DNA from: Bacteroidetes bacterium GWF2_38_335
GTDB lineage: Bacteria; Bacteroidota; Bacteroidia; Bacteroidales; GWF2-38-335
Direction of reading: 5' to 3'
Length of the DNA: 64,000 bases
NCBI GenBank assembly: GCA_001769535.1
Contig: MEOH01000010.1
Location: 62,001-126,000, forward strand
Shown here one piece after another: positions 30,579-40,677 of this stretch. Position 1 is the first letter of the stretch, and every line of letters begins with the position of its first letter. The notes under the pieces were generated by a model. That model ran no database searches. It had not been told where the DNA came from and saw only the letters and a list, made by a program, of their open reading frames with translations. The position numbers and the translations under genes were made by a program.

Positions 30579-33500
30579 ATGCTACGAAAAGTTCTATTTG
30601 TCACATTTGCAGTCCTCGCTGCAAATTTAATTTATTCGCAGTCCGGTACCCTGCAGGGTAAGGTCGTTGACAAGACTACCGGAGAGACTATTCCTTTTGC
30701 AAACGTTTCTATTATCAATGATGGAGCAATAGTCACCGGGGGTGTTACCGACATTGATGGAAAATATGTAATCAAGCCAATTCCGGCTGGTACATATACC
30801 GTTAAATGTTCAAACATGGGGTATTCACCTGTACAATACAATGGTGTATTGATACGTGCCGGTAAAATTACCTTTCAGGATTTTACAATCGGAGCGTCTG
30901 CAGAATTGTTGCCTACCGTTGAGGTAAAAACTTACAAAGTACCTCTTATCGACAAAGAAGGGGGTTCAAGTACTACTGTTACCGCTGAGGATATTGCAAA
31001 AATGCCCGGCAGATCTGCAACTGCAGTTGCAGCTACCGTTGGGGGTGTATTCTCTCAGGATGGTGCCATCGGTAGTATCCGTGGTGCCCGATCCGAAGGT
31101 ACCGAGTATTACATCGACGGCGTTAAAGTACGTGGATCCACAAGCTTGCCAAAAGCAGCCCAGGGTGAAGTTAACGTTATCACCGGTGGTGTTCCGGCTA
31201 GTTTCGGAGACGTGTCCGGCGGTATCATCAGTATCACAACCAAAGGTCCTTCAAGGACTTTGTTTGGCGGTATTGAATTAGTTACATCAGGGTTTGGCGA
31301 TAAAGGTGTCCGCCTCGACAATTATGGTTATAACCTTCTCGGATTTAGTATTACCGGTCCTATGATTTCTGTAAAGGATAAAAGTGATACTACCGGTAAA
31401 ACCAAAAAACCAATAATGGGTTTCTTCCTTTCTGGTGATTTAGGATATATTATTGATGATGATCCTTCAATTATTCAGCTTTATCAGGCAACTGAAGAAA
31501 CAAGGGATTATATTACTAACAATCCTCTTCGTTTGTCGGGTACTGGTTTTGGAACTTTCCAGAATGCCGACTTCCTTCATGCTGAAGATTTTGAACCGAT
31601 TAAATCAAGACAGAATGCTGAAAACTACTATGCCAACCTGGCTGGTAAAATTCAAATACAACCTTCCAAAAATTTTGATATCACCATCGGTGCATCTTAC
31701 AACTATATCAACCGAATGATGTATGACTGGGGAGGCCATCTCTTTAACTCTGATAATAACGGCCACCAGCAGTATAACAACTGGAGAACTTATATCAGGT
31801 TAACTCAGAAATTTTCAAACGCTACTCAGGAAGAAGAAAAGAAATCTGCTTCAACATTCAAAAATGCCTACTATACAATTCAGGCAGATTATTCTAAAGA
31901 AGACCAGATCCTTGAGGATGATTCTCACAAAGATAACCTTTTCAGATATGGTTATGTTGGTAAATTTACTACCCATAAAATACCTTCATATCAATGGATG
32001 GATACACTTTCTGTTGCTCCGGCCGGAGCTTTTGTTCAGAATGGTTTCAGAGATACATTGTATGATTTCGAATACTCTGATATCAACCCAAGTCTATCCC
32101 AATACAACGAATTCTATTATAATATGTATGACAACCGTGCCTATTATACTAATGCGTTTATCGTACAACAGGGTGGTGGTTTGTTAAATGGAATTTACCC
32201 GGATGCTGTTTATGGTATGTGGACATCTCCCGGTATTCAGTATAACTCATACTCCATCTCCGATAATTCACAATTCAGGGTTACCGCCTCCGGTTCCGCC
32301 GACGTAAAAGATCATGAAATTTCAATAGGGTTTGAATTCGAACAACGTAATGACCGCTTCTATGGTGTAAGTCCTGCTGGCTTATGGACATTAGCAAGAG
32401 GTTATGCAAATAACCACATCACTGAACTTGACCTTTCTAATCCTATCCTTGTATATGACTCTTATGGCGTATTTCAGGATACCATCTGTTACAACAGACT
32501 TTATAATGAACAAAATCAGGCCCGTTTTGATGAAAAACTCAGAGAAAGTCTCGGTTACAACGTTGATGGTTTGAAATGGATTGATGTTGATAACCTGGAT
32601 CCTGATCAGCTTAAAATTGATTTCTTTAGCGCTGATGAACTTTTTAACCAAGGATACAATCAGGTTGCTTATTCCGGATATGATGCTCATGGAAACAGAC
32701 TGAAGGAAATTCCAAGTTTCGAAGATTTCTTTACTAAAACTGATGAAGAGGGTAACTATACCAGAGAAATTGCTCCTTTTATGCCAACCTATGCTGCCGC
32801 TTATCTGCAGGATAAATTTGCTTTTAAAGACCTGATCTTTAACATCGGTTTAAGGGTTGACCGTTTCGACCTTAACCAAATGGTACTGAAAGATCCTTAT
32901 TCACTCTACGAAACTTATACAGCCGGCGATATTGAAAATGTTAATCCAAGTCTGCTAAGTTCTTATGATATTCCTGGTAATATCGGCGACGATTTTGTTG
33001 TTTATGTTGACAACCTCAATGACCCTTCATCTATTGTTGGTTATAGAAGTACTTCAGATGACGAAACCACCTGGTACATCGCCGATGGTTCAGAAACAAA
33101 CGACCCGTCTGTTCTCAATTCATCTACAGGTATTGCTCCTTATTTGGTTGATCCCGACGAAGAACTTAATATTAACGGATTTAAAGATTATGAGCCTGAA
33201 ATCGTTGTAATGCCACGTATCTCTTTCTCTTTCCCGATTTCTGAAATAGCTCTGTTCTTTGCTCACTATGACATCCTTTCTCAACGACCATACAACGGAA
33301 CCCGCCTCGATCCATTGGATTATTTCTATATTAACCAAAAGAATGGTGGCATCCTTAGCAACCCGAATGCAAAACCTCAGAAAACTATTGACTATGAACT
33401 TGGTTTCCAACAGAAACTGAGCGGAAGCTCTTCACTGAAACTTTCTGCATTCTATAGGGAAATGAGGGATATGCAACAGGCTATTATGCTTGCCGGTGCT

Positions 33501-34274
33501 TACCCGGTTAACTATATGACTTATGGAAATATCGACTTTGGTACTGTTAAAGGTTTTACCGCTACTTATGACCTCAGAAGAACTGGCAACGTTTCTGTTA
33601 GAACTGCCTATACCCTTCAGTTTGCCAGCGGTACCGGTTCTAATGCGAATTCTGGTGTGAACCTGATTGCCTCTGGACAGCCAAACCTCAGAACTCTTAT
33701 TCCCCTCGATTTCGACCAACGTCATAACCTGTCTCTTGTTCTTGATTACCGTTTTGGCGGAAATGCCACAGGTTCTCCATACAGCGGCCCAAAATTAGGT
33801 GGTAAAAATTTCCTCCAAAATACTGGAGTTAACTTTGTTATCAACTCTGGCTCAGGTACCCCGTTTAGCAAGCAAACTAACATTTCTCCAACAGCTGTTG
33901 GTGGTGGTAGCAGCTTCCTGAAGGGTTCTATCAATGGATCTAGCCTGCCATGGAGAACCTCTATCAATATGAGGCTTGACAGGGACATTGTTATCAACTT
34001 CGGTAAAGGAGATGACTCTAAAAAGAAAACTTCTATGATGAACGTTTATCTTGATGTTCAGAATCTGCTGAACGCTAAGAATATCGTTGGCGTTTACCGC
34101 GCAACTGGTAACCCCGATGATGACGGATATCTTGAATCAGCACAGGCTCAGGAAACAATTCAAACTTATAACGACCCAACTTCATTCGTGTACTATTATC
34201 AGATGGCTGTCAATAGCCCCTATAATTACATGATGCCTAGAAGGATCAGGTTAGGTGTTCAACTGAGTTTCTAA
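30579..34274 (+). CDS. TonB-dependent receptor with carboxypeptidase-regulatory-like N-domain
   Basis: 1231 residues from the ATG at 30579 (MLRKVLFVTFAVLAANLIYSQ signal peptide); a TTG two codons earlier is ignored. Residues about 25-105 are a carboxypeptidase-regulatory-like beta domain (GTLQGKVVDKTTGETIPFANVSI, GGVTDIDGKYVIKPIPAGTYTV). A plug domain follows at about 125-220 (TAEDIAKMPGRSATAVAATVGGVFSQ, YYIDGVKVRGS, VITGGVPASFGDVSGGIISITTKG). The rest is a TonB receptor barrel ending in a final PRRIRLGVQLSF strand. No SusD-like lipoprotein follows; instead a T9SS substrate gene and a PorV-like gene do, so this is not a standard glycan utilisation pair. It may import a ligand or act as an outer-membrane scaffold for the secreted partner (inference). 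Confidence 0.9.
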   Translation: MLRKVLFVTFAVLAANLIYSQSGTLQGKVVDKTTGETIPFANVSIINDGAIVTGGVTDIDGKYVIKPIPAGTYTVKCSNMGYSPVQYNGVLIRAGKITFQDFTIGASAELLPTVEVKTYKVPLIDKEGGSSTTVTAEDIAKMPGRSATAVAATVGGVFSQDGAIGSIRGARSEGTEYYIDGVKVRGSTSLPKAAQGEVNVITGGVPASFGDVSGGIISITTKGPSRTLFGGIELVTSGFGDKGVRLDNYGYNLLGFSITGPMISVKDKSDTTGKTKKPIMGFFLSGDLGYIIDDDPSIIQLYQATEETRDYITNNPLRLSGTGFGTFQNADFLHAEDFEPIKSRQNAENYYANLAGKIQIQPSKNFDITIGASYNYINRMMYDWGGHLFNSDNNGHQQYNNWRTYIRLTQKFSNATQEEEKKSASTFKNAYYTIQADYSKEDQILEDDSHKDNLFRYGYVGKFTTHKIPSYQWMDTLSVAPAGAFVQNGFRDTLYDFEYSDINPSLSQYNEFYYNMYDNRAYYTNAFIVQQGGGLLNGIYPDAVYGMWTSPGIQYNSYSISDNSQFRVTASGSADVKDHEISIGFEFEQRNDRFYGVSPAGLWTLARGYANNHITELDLSNPILVYDSYGVFQDTICYNRLYNEQNQARFDEKLRESLGYNVDGLKWIDVDNLDPDQLKIDFFSADELFNQGYNQVAYSGYDAHGNRLKEIPSFEDFFTKTDEEGNYTREIAPFMPTYAAAYLQDKFAFKDLIFNIGLRVDRFDLNQMVLKDPYSLYETYTAGDIENVNPSLLSSYDIPGNIGDDFVVYVDNLNDPSSIVGYRSTSDDETTWYIADGSETNDPSVLNSSTGIAPYLVDPDEELNINGFKDYEPEIVVMPRISFSFPISEIALFFAHYDILSQRPYNGTRLDPLDYFYINQKNGGILSNPNAKPQKTIDYELGFQQKLSGSSSLKLSAFYREMRDMQQAIMLAGAYPVNYMTYGNIDFGTVKGFTATYDLRRTGNVSVRTAYTLQFASGTGSNANSGVNLIASGQPNLRTLIPLDFDQRHNLSLVLDYRFGGNATGSPYSGPKLGGKNFLQNTGVNFVINSGSGTPFSKQTNISPTAVGGGSSFLKGSINGSSLPWRTSINMRLDRDIVINFGKGDDSKKKTSMMNVYLDVQNLLNAKNIVGVYRATGNPDDDGYLESAQAQETIQTYNDPTSFVYYYQMAVNSPYNYMMPRRIRLGVQLSF

Positions 34275-34307
34275 TTAATTAGTAAGAATATAATAAACAA
34301 TATAGAA

Positions 34308-37300
34308 ATGAAAAACATTAGAAATTACATCATTCTATCTATCATTGGGTTTTCTATTGTAAACGGCGCTTTTGCCGATAAATACAGAGGAAGTTCCTTG
34401 ACTAATAAGTCCGTGACTTCTGTTACTGCAGGTTGTACCCCCGGTGCTACCTCTACAGAAATCGAACTTAATAACGTCAGGGCTTTAATCCATACCGGTG
34501 GCGACATGTGGTGGGACCTGCAAGGCAGCCCCAGGTATGAAATCCCTAAAAATTCCGGAAAGCACTCTCTTTTCGCCGGTTCTATTTGGATCGGTGGCGT
34601 GGACGTTAACGGTCAGCTTAAACTGGCTGCTATGCGCTACAGATCTAATGGTGCAGACTATTGGCCCGGTCCGCTTATCAAAACTGGAGAAGGCCAGGGT
34701 ACTACCTCACCTGAAGTTTGTTCACAATGGGATAAACATTTTGTGATTACCAAAAACCAGGTGTTGGAATTTGTTGCCTACAACAATGCAGATGTCGAAA
34801 CAAGATTAAAAGATTTTGCAGGCTACACAATACCAAGTATTATTTTGAATTGGCCTGCTCATGGCGACATGGCCAGTGGTTATGATTATTACATGGCTCC
34901 CTTCGCTGATGTTGATGAAGATGGAAGTTATGATCCCTTTATGGGTGACTACCCGCTTTACGAACTCTACAACGGACAGTATCCTTGCGGTACTTCCCGT
35001 GAAGATAGAAAAGTAAGACTTTATGGTGACCAAACTTTATGGTGGGTTTATAATGACCGTGGTAATATTCACACTGAAACTGATGGCGATGCTATTGGTA
35101 TGGAAGTCAGAGCTCAGGCTTTTGCTTTCTCAACAAGTGATGAACTTAATAACATGACTTTCTACAACTATGAACTTATTAACAGGTCTACCTACACACT
35201 TACTGAAACTTATTTTGGCGTTTGGACTGATGCCGACCTTGGTTATGCTTACGACGATTATGTTGGTTGTGACGTTCAAAAAGGTCTTGGCTATTTGTAC
35301 AACGGATTACCAGTTGATGAGGGTGTAATTTATGCTTACGGTGGACCAAATCCTCCTCCTCCAGCCATTGGTGTTGACTTTTTCGAAGGACCATATCAGG
35401 ATGCTGATGGTATTGATAACGCTTCCAGCTATGATTCAGATGGTGAGCTGATTTGTGATGCTGCTTCAATTTTGAACGGTAACATCAATGGCCTTAACTT
35501 CGGTGATGGCATTGCCGACAACGAACGTTGGGGAATGAGAAGGTTTATTTATTTCAATAACGTGGGCGAAGGTGCTCCTCCTACTCAGGACCCATCAACT
35601 GCTTCTGAACATTACAACTTCTTGTTGGGTATTTGGAAAGATAATACACCTTTATATTATGGTGGAACAGGCCACAGCTCAGGTGGTGCAACAACTACCG
35701 AAACTGATTTTATGTTTCCCAGTGATACCGATCCATGTGGTTGGGGACAAGGTGGAATCCCAATGCCAACATGGAATGAGTATACTGAAAATAACTCGCC
35801 TTATGACCGTCGTTTTGTCCAATCAGCCGGCCCTTTTACTCTTGAACCCGGTATGGTTAATGATATTACTGTTGGTCTTGTTTGGGCAAGGGCATCAAGC
35901 GGTGAACCTTACCAATCAGTACTTGAAGTAAAAAGAGCCGACACTAAAGCTCAGAAGCTGTTCGAAGCTTGCTTCCAGATTGTTGAAGGACCCCAGGCAC
36001 CTGAACTTACAATTGTTGAACTTGAAAATGAACTTATTTTCCATCTCTGGAATAAAACTACTTCAAACAACTATCTTGAAGCTTACAAACTGAAAGATGA
36101 ACTGAATCTTGTTTGTCCTACCGGAATAGATTGCGATCTTTATTACAAATTCCAGGGATATCAGGTATTCCAGTTAAAAGATGATGAAGCCTCTGTTGGT
36201 GACATCCGTAACCCGGATAAAGCGCGTTTGGTTTACCAGTGCGATATTAAAGACGGAGTTTCTCAGGTTGTTAACTATGAATGGTCTGATGAACTTGGTG
36301 CAAATGTTCCAATTGAAATGGTCGCAGGTGAAGATAACGGAATTGCACATACCTTCAGAATTACTGAAGATAAATTTGCTACCGGTGACAAAACCCTTAT
36401 CAATCATAAAAAATACTATTATCTGGCTGTAGCTTATGCTTATAATGATATGGATGATTTGGATGTAAACGGTTCACAGCCCCATCTCTATAGTGGCAGC
36501 GATCCTCTTTACTTCGATGGAAACAAGGAACCTTATAAAGCCAGTAGAACCGGTGCCGGTGGTGCTGTAAAAACATATACTGTTACCCCGCACAATACAG
36601 CTCCTGAAGTTGGTGGTACAATTATCAATGCCAATTATGGCTATGGTCCGAAAATTACTACCCTTGAAGGATACAGTAACGGTTTAAATGCTCTTGAAAT
36701 TACTCAGGAAACTCATGATAATATTATGGCAGGATTCCCCTGGAGAGATGAAACTCCAACCTATGAAAACGGAAAAGGCCCGATTGAAATCAAAGTTATT
36801 GATCCTTTGAATGTTCCTGATAAAGAATTGGTTGTCAGATTTGACTCTGTTACTTATTTCCCAACAGGTGTTATCAAAGTAAATAATGGAAAATCTGCAA
36901 GATGGTTTATCTACGAAAAAGCTGATGAAACAAAACAAATGACTGTTACAGTTGCTGATCCTGCTGCTGTTGGAACCACAACTCCTCTTTATGAAGATGT
37001 GACAGTATATCCTCTTGATACAGTTAGTGTTTGGCAAAGAAATGCTATTACTCGCGCTTTAGTATTACCATTAGCACTCCGTGATTCTATGGTTTACCCC
37101 CCAACAACTGTATTCTCTGAACAATGGATCAATGTAAACAATGAACAGATTTTCCCTGAATGGGGTATCTCGGTAAAAATTAATTTTGTTCCTTTCCCCG
37201 ATCCGGAGGATCCTGATGTTGCCAATGGCGGTATCATTGAATCATCTATTGAGTATTCCGATATTACCAAACAGTGGATTTATTTCTTACCTGACAACGA

Positions 37301-38621
37301 CATCGGAGGAGATCCTCAAAACTGGATCCGTTGTGGTAGTCTTGCTGATGAAACTACCCCCCAAAATGATGATAAAGGTGACCCAGACGAATATTATGAG
37401 AAAATATGTGAAGGCCAATGGTCAACTTATAAATATTCATCTCACTCTGTCTATGGACCATGTTTCGACAACTCAAGCTGGTCATTGCAGACATTTGCAA
37501 AACAACGTCCTGCCAGTGTTAACGTAGTGATAACTGCTGATAAATCAAAATGGACCCGTTGTCCGGTTATTGAGTTAAATGAAGATGACTCAATCGATAC
37601 CGATGGCGATGGCGAATACGATGACACTCAAATTGGCCCTTCAGGTGTATGGAAGTTTGACAAAAGGACTAAGCCATCAATTGATAAAAATGGTGTGGCT
37701 ACTAATATTGGAACTGGTGAAGATACTTTGACCGACGAAACCCTTTCAAATTATATGGGTTCAACTGGTATGGGCTGGTTCCCTGGTTATGCGATTGACG
37801 TTGAAACCGGAGACAGATTAAACATGGCTTATGGTGAAAACTCATGGCTTGCTGCTGACCATGGTAATGATATGAAATGGAACCCAAGTGGAAACTGGTA
37901 TTCTGATCTTTATCTTATGACAGGTGGTTTGGCTGGTAACGTGCTGTTTGGAGGTATGCATTATATATATATCTTCGGTCACAATGAAATTGAAACCGAT
38001 GAAGCTAAAAGAATGCCAAGATATGATGCCGGTCGCACCTTGTTTGAAAGGTTTGGTGCAAATACTTCAACCAGTAAAAGGGATGTTTACAGAAATGCAA
38101 TGTGGACAGCAATTCCAATTACAAATCCTGAATATCCATTCCTTGCTTGTGATGTAACTGTAAAAATCAGGGTAGCAAACCCCTATAAGGTGGGTGCCAA
38201 TGGTTACGTTCCAACTGATGCAAAATACAGGAATCTTCCAAGTTTCCTATTCAGCACCAGCGATCTTGTTACTGTAAGAAACGATAACCCGACTGCTAAA
38301 AATGCTTTGGATATTATCAACGTAGTTCCCAATCCATATTATGGATATTCCGAATATGAAAAGAATCAAATTGATAATATTGTTAAATTTACCAACCTTC
38401 CTCAGACTTGTACCATTTCAATTTATACCTTGAACGGTACGCTTATCAAGAGGTTTAAAAAGGATAGTCCGATCACCGAAGTTGAATGGGATCTAAAGAA
38501 CACTTACGGCATTTCAATTGCCAGCGGTGTTTATATTATCCACATTGACGCACCCGGAATTGGAGAAAAGATCCTGAAGTGGTTCGGTGTAATGAGACAA
38601 ATTGATTTACAGTCGTTCTAA
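34308..38621 (+). CDS. Large secreted T9SS substrate with FlgD/T9SS-like C-terminal domain
   Basis: 1437 residues with a signal peptide ending near GAFAD (about 24). The body is rich in aromatic residues, Asn, Asp and Gly, with segments such as SIWIGGVDVNGQLKLAAMRY, DEDGSYDPFMGDYP, and repeated Asp-rich stretches that could bind calcium (for example DTDGDGEYDD). The last ~100 residues (VVPNPYYGYSEYE, KFTNLPQTCTISIYTLNGTL, WDLKNTYGISIASGVYIIHID, then KWFGVM) form a FlgD-like/T9SS C-terminal domain. It is therefore a predicted Por-secreted surface protein. It lies 33 bases after the TonB receptor and 9 bases before the PorV-like gene, so the three are one operon. Function unknown. Confidence 0.82.
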   Translation: MKNIRNYIILSIIGFSIVNGAFADKYRGSSLTNKSVTSVTAGCTPGATSTEIELNNVRALIHTGGDMWWDLQGSPRYEIPKNSGKHSLFAGSIWIGGVDVNGQLKLAAMRYRSNGADYWPGPLIKTGEGQGTTSPEVCSQWDKHFVITKNQVLEFVAYNNADVETRLKDFAGYTIPSIILNWPAHGDMASGYDYYMAPFADVDEDGSYDPFMGDYPLYELYNGQYPCGTSREDRKVRLYGDQTLWWVYNDRGNIHTETDGDAIGMEVRAQAFAFSTSDELNNMTFYNYELINRSTYTLTETYFGVWTDADLGYAYDDYVGCDVQKGLGYLYNGLPVDEGVIYAYGGPNPPPPAIGVDFFEGPYQDADGIDNASSYDSDGELICDAASILNGNINGLNFGDGIADNERWGMRRFIYFNNVGEGAPPTQDPSTASEHYNFLLGIWKDNTPLYYGGTGHSSGGATTTETDFMFPSDTDPCGWGQGGIPMPTWNEYTENNSPYDRRFVQSAGPFTLEPGMVNDITVGLVWARASSGEPYQSVLEVKRADTKAQKLFEACFQIVEGPQAPELTIVELENELIFHLWNKTTSNNYLEAYKLKDELNLVCPTGIDCDLYYKFQGYQVFQLKDDEASVGDIRNPDKARLVYQCDIKDGVSQVVNYEWSDELGANVPIEMVAGEDNGIAHTFRITEDKFATGDKTLINHKKYYYLAVAYAYNDMDDLDVNGSQPHLYSGSDPLYFDGNKEPYKASRTGAGGAVKTYTVTPHNTAPEVGGTIINANYGYGPKITTLEGYSNGLNALEITQETHDNIMAGFPWRDETPTYENGKGPIEIKVIDPLNVPDKELVVRFDSVTYFPTGVIKVNNGKSARWFIYEKADETKQMTVTVADPAAVGTTTPLYEDVTVYPLDTVSVWQRNAITRALVLPLALRDSMVYPPTTVFSEQWINVNNEQIFPEWGISVKINFVPFPDPEDPDVANGGIIESSIEYSDITKQWIYFLPDNDIGGDPQNWIRCGSLADETTPQNDDKGDPDEYYEKICEGQWSTYKYSSHSVYGPCFDNSSWSLQTFAKQRPASVNVVITADKSKWTRCPVIELNEDDSIDTDGDGEYDDTQIGPSGVWKFDKRTKPSIDKNGVATNIGTGEDTLTDETLSNYMGSTGMGWFPGYAIDVETGDRLNMAYGENSWLAADHGNDMKWNPSGNWYSDLYLMTGGLAGNVLFGGMHYIYIFGHNEIETDEAKRMPRYDAGRTLFERFGANTSTSKRDVYRNAMWTAIPITNPEYPFLACDVTVKIRVANPYKVGANGYVPTDAKYRNLPSFLFSTSDLVTVRNDNPTAKNALDIINVVPNPYYGYSEYEKNQIDNIVKFTNLPQTCTISIYTLNGTLIKRFKKDSPITEVEWDLKNTYGISIASGVYIIHIDAPGIGEKILKWFGVMRQIDLQSF

Positions 38622-38630
38622 TTATTATTA

Positions 38631-39704
38631 ATGAATATAAAAATTAAACACATGAAAAGATTATCAAAAAATCTGATTAGTTTACTTCTGATCGTTTCAT
38701 TTGTTGCTCCATATAGCGCATTTGCAGGTAACAAACAACGTGCAGGTTCTGCAGGTGGCACACAGCTTTTGATCAACCCATGGGCAAGAAGCTCGGCAAT
38801 GGGATATTCAAACGCTGCCTCTATCAGGGGTCTTGAAGCTCAGTTTATGAACGTGGCAGGAACAGCCTTTACAAAAAGCACTGAACTTATCTTTGCTTAC
38901 ACCGATTGGTTAAAACCTGCCGATATTGCCATCAATTCATTTGGCTTTTCACAGAAAGTCAGTGAAACAGGTGTTTTAAGTTTGACTGTTATGTCAATTA
39001 ACGTAGGTGACATTGATATTACTACTACCGAACTTCCTGAAGGTGGAATCGGTACTTTCAGACCTGTTTTTACTAATATCGGCTTGTCTTATGCCAAAGT
39101 ATTCTCCAACAGTATCTATGGAGGACTTACCCTCAGGATTCTGAATGAAGGTATTTCTGATGTGAAAGCATCCGGAGTGGTTCTTGATGCAGGTATCCAG
39201 TATGTTACAGGTAAGAATAATCAGATGAAGTTCGGCATCGCCATGAAAAATGTTGGCCCGACAATGAAATATACCGGCGACGGTATGTCGGTTCGTGCTG
39301 ATCTGGAAAGCGGAATTAATATGACCATGGAACACAGGTCGGCCGAGTTTGAACTGCCTTCTCTGATTAGTATTGCTGTTTCCTATGATTTTATCTTCAA
39401 CGAAAAGAACATTCTGACACTGAACGGTACATTTATCTCAAATTCATTTACCAAGGATCAGATATGCATTGGTCTTGAACAAAACATTAGTAATCTCGTT
39501 TTCATCAGAGGAGGTTACACTTATGAAGAAGGAATCTTTGATTATGACACCAGAGAAACTGTTTTTACAGGGCTTTCCTTTGGTGCAGGAATTCAGATAC
39601 CGATCAGTAAGGAAAAAGGATCTGTGTTTTCTTTAGAGTATGCATACCGCGATACTAATCCGTTCTCAGGTTGCCACACTCTTCAGGCAAGAGTTTCTTT
39701 ATAA
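38631..39704 (+). CDS. PorV/PorQ-family outer-membrane protein
   Basis: 357 residues; a second ATG at 38652 (MKRLSKNLISLL) gives a more compact signal peptide and is an equally good start. The mature part begins GNKQRAGSAGGTQLLINPWARSSAMGYSNAASIRGLEAQFMNVAG, the typical opening of PorV/PorQ (LptO) proteins, and continues as an FadL-like beta-barrel with alternating strands to a final TLQARVSL. PorV shuttles T9SS cargo from the translocon to the attachment complex; PorQ anchors the sortase PorZ. Its place straight after a T9SS substrate suggests it may be a dedicated cargo shuttle (inference). A terminator follows. Confidence 0.85.
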   Translation: MNIKIKHMKRLSKNLISLLLIVSFVAPYSAFAGNKQRAGSAGGTQLLINPWARSSAMGYSNAASIRGLEAQFMNVAGTAFTKSTELIFAYTDWLKPADIAINSFGFSQKVSETGVLSLTVMSINVGDIDITTTELPEGGIGTFRPVFTNIGLSYAKVFSNSIYGGLTLRILNEGISDVKASGVVLDAGIQYVTGKNNQMKFGIAMKNVGPTMKYTGDGMSVRADLESGINMTMEHRSAEFELPSLISIAVSYDFIFNEKNILTLNGTFISNSFTKDQICIGLEQNISNLVFIRGGYTYEEGIFDYDTRETVFTGLSFGAGIQIPISKEKGSVFSLEYAYRDTNPFSGCHTLQARVSL

Positions 39705-39719
39705 TTAGAAAATATTTAT

Positions 39720-39727
39720 TATATTTG
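39720..39727 (+). promoter_or_regulatory. -7 element upstream of greA, before a hairpin
   Basis: TATATTTG matches TAnnTTTG. The predicted start near 39733 lies just before the terminator-like hairpin at 39739-39756, so greA mRNA from here would carry that hairpin in its leader. Confidence 0.45.
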
Positions 39728-39738
39728 TAAAATAAGAG

Positions 39739-39770
39739 TCCCGATACCAATCGGGATTCTTTTTCTTTTT
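39739..39770 (+). terminator. Terminator-like hairpin in the porV-greA gap
   Basis: TCCCGAT (39739-39745) and ATCGGGA (39750-39756) form a perfect 7-bp stem with a 4-base loop, followed by a T-rich run (TTCTTTTTCTTTTTT). It would terminate the receptor-PorV operon and also lies in the greA leader. Confidence 0.75.
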
Positions 39771-39786
39771 TATTGAATTAACTATC

Positions 39787-39791
39787 GGAGG
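39787..39791 (+). promoter_or_regulatory. Strong Shine-Dalgarno before greA
   Basis: GGAGG 7 bases before the ATG at 39799. Most genes here lack such a site, so this one stands out and fixes the start. Confidence 0.7.
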
Positions 39792-39798
39792 CTTTAAT

Positions 39799-40272
39799 AT
39801 GTCTAAGGTATCGTATGTTACGGAAGAAGGTTTAAAAAAACTTAAGGATGATCTTGATTATCTGATCAATGTCGAAAGACCATCTATTTCAAGACAAATA
39901 GGAGAGGCCAGGGATAAAGGCGACCTTTCTGAAAATGCTGAATATGATGCCGCTAAAGATGCTCAGGGAATGCTTGAAATGAAAATTTCCAAGTTGCAGG
40001 ATATTATTTCAAATTCCAGACTTATTGACGAATCAAAACTGGATACTTCGAAAATTCAGATTTTGTCAAAAGTTAAAATCATAAACCTGAAAACTAAACA
40101 GATTCTTCAATATACGCTGGTTTCTGAAACCGAAGCTGACCTGAAAAATGGTAAAATGTCAATTAATACTCCTATTGCAAAAGGACTTCTTGGAAAAAAA
40201 GTGGGCGAAACTGTTCAGGTTACTGTCCCATCGGGTGAACTTTCATTTGAAATATTAGATATTTCATTGTAA
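39799..40272 (+). CDS. greA: Transcription elongation factor GreA
   Basis: 157 residues, the normal GreA length. The N-terminal coiled-coil carries ARDKGDLSENAEYDAAKDAQ at about 34-53, whose acidic tip (Asp, Glu) enters the RNA polymerase secondary channel and stimulates cleavage of backtracked RNA. The C-terminal FKBP-like domain ends with the LLGKKVGETVQVTVPSGE segment. It starts after an unusual GGAGG ribosome site and is followed one base after its stop by the HIT-family gene. Cytoplasmic, core transcription. Confidence 0.96.
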   Translation: MSKVSYVTEEGLKKLKDDLDYLINVERPSISRQIGEARDKGDLSENAEYDAAKDAQGMLEMKISKLQDIISNSRLIDESKLDTSKIQILSKVKIINLKTKQILQYTLVSETEADLKNGKMSINTPIAKGLLGKKVGETVQVTVPSGELSFEILDISL

Positions 40273-40273
40273 T

Positions 40274-40669
40274 ATGGCTTCCATTTTTACTAAAATTATC
40301 AAAGGGGAAATACCTTGTTATAAAATATCAGAGAATGAAAAGTTCTTTGCGTTTCTTGATATTAATCCTCTTATGCCGGGACATACCCTGATTGTTCCTA
40401 AAGTTGAAACTGACCGGTATTTTGATCTGCCTGATACCACTCTTGCCGAAATGACAGTTTTTTCAAAAAAAATTGCTAAAGCAATTGAAAAGGTTGTCCC
40501 CTGCGACAGGGTTGGTGTGGTTGTTTTAGGACTTGAAGTTCCTCATGCCCATGTTCACCTGATTCCCCTCAATTCAATGGATGACATTAATTTTGCTCGC
40601 CCAAAATTGAAGTTGTCTAACGAGGAATTTTCAGCTATTGCTGAAAAAATCAGGAATGAAATAGATTGA
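40274..40669 (+). CDS. HIT-family nucleotide hydrolase
   Basis: 131 residues. Classic layout: FTKIIKGEIPCYKI at the start, then FAFLDINPLMPGHTLIVPK, and the catalytic HIT motif VPHAHVHLIPL (His-x-His-x-His) near 94-98, where the middle His is the nucleophile for the nucleotidyl intermediate. Family members hydrolyse or transfer nucleoside monophosphates (Hint or Fhit types); the substrate cannot be fixed. It follows greA by a single base and is probably co-transcribed. Confidence 0.9.
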   Translation: MASIFTKIIKGEIPCYKISENEKFFAFLDINPLMPGHTLIVPKVETDRYFDLPDTTLAEMTVFSKKIAKAIEKVVPCDRVGVVVLGLEVPHAHVHLIPLNSMDDINFARPKLKLSNEEFSAIAEKIRNEID

Positions 40670-40677
40670 TTTATATA

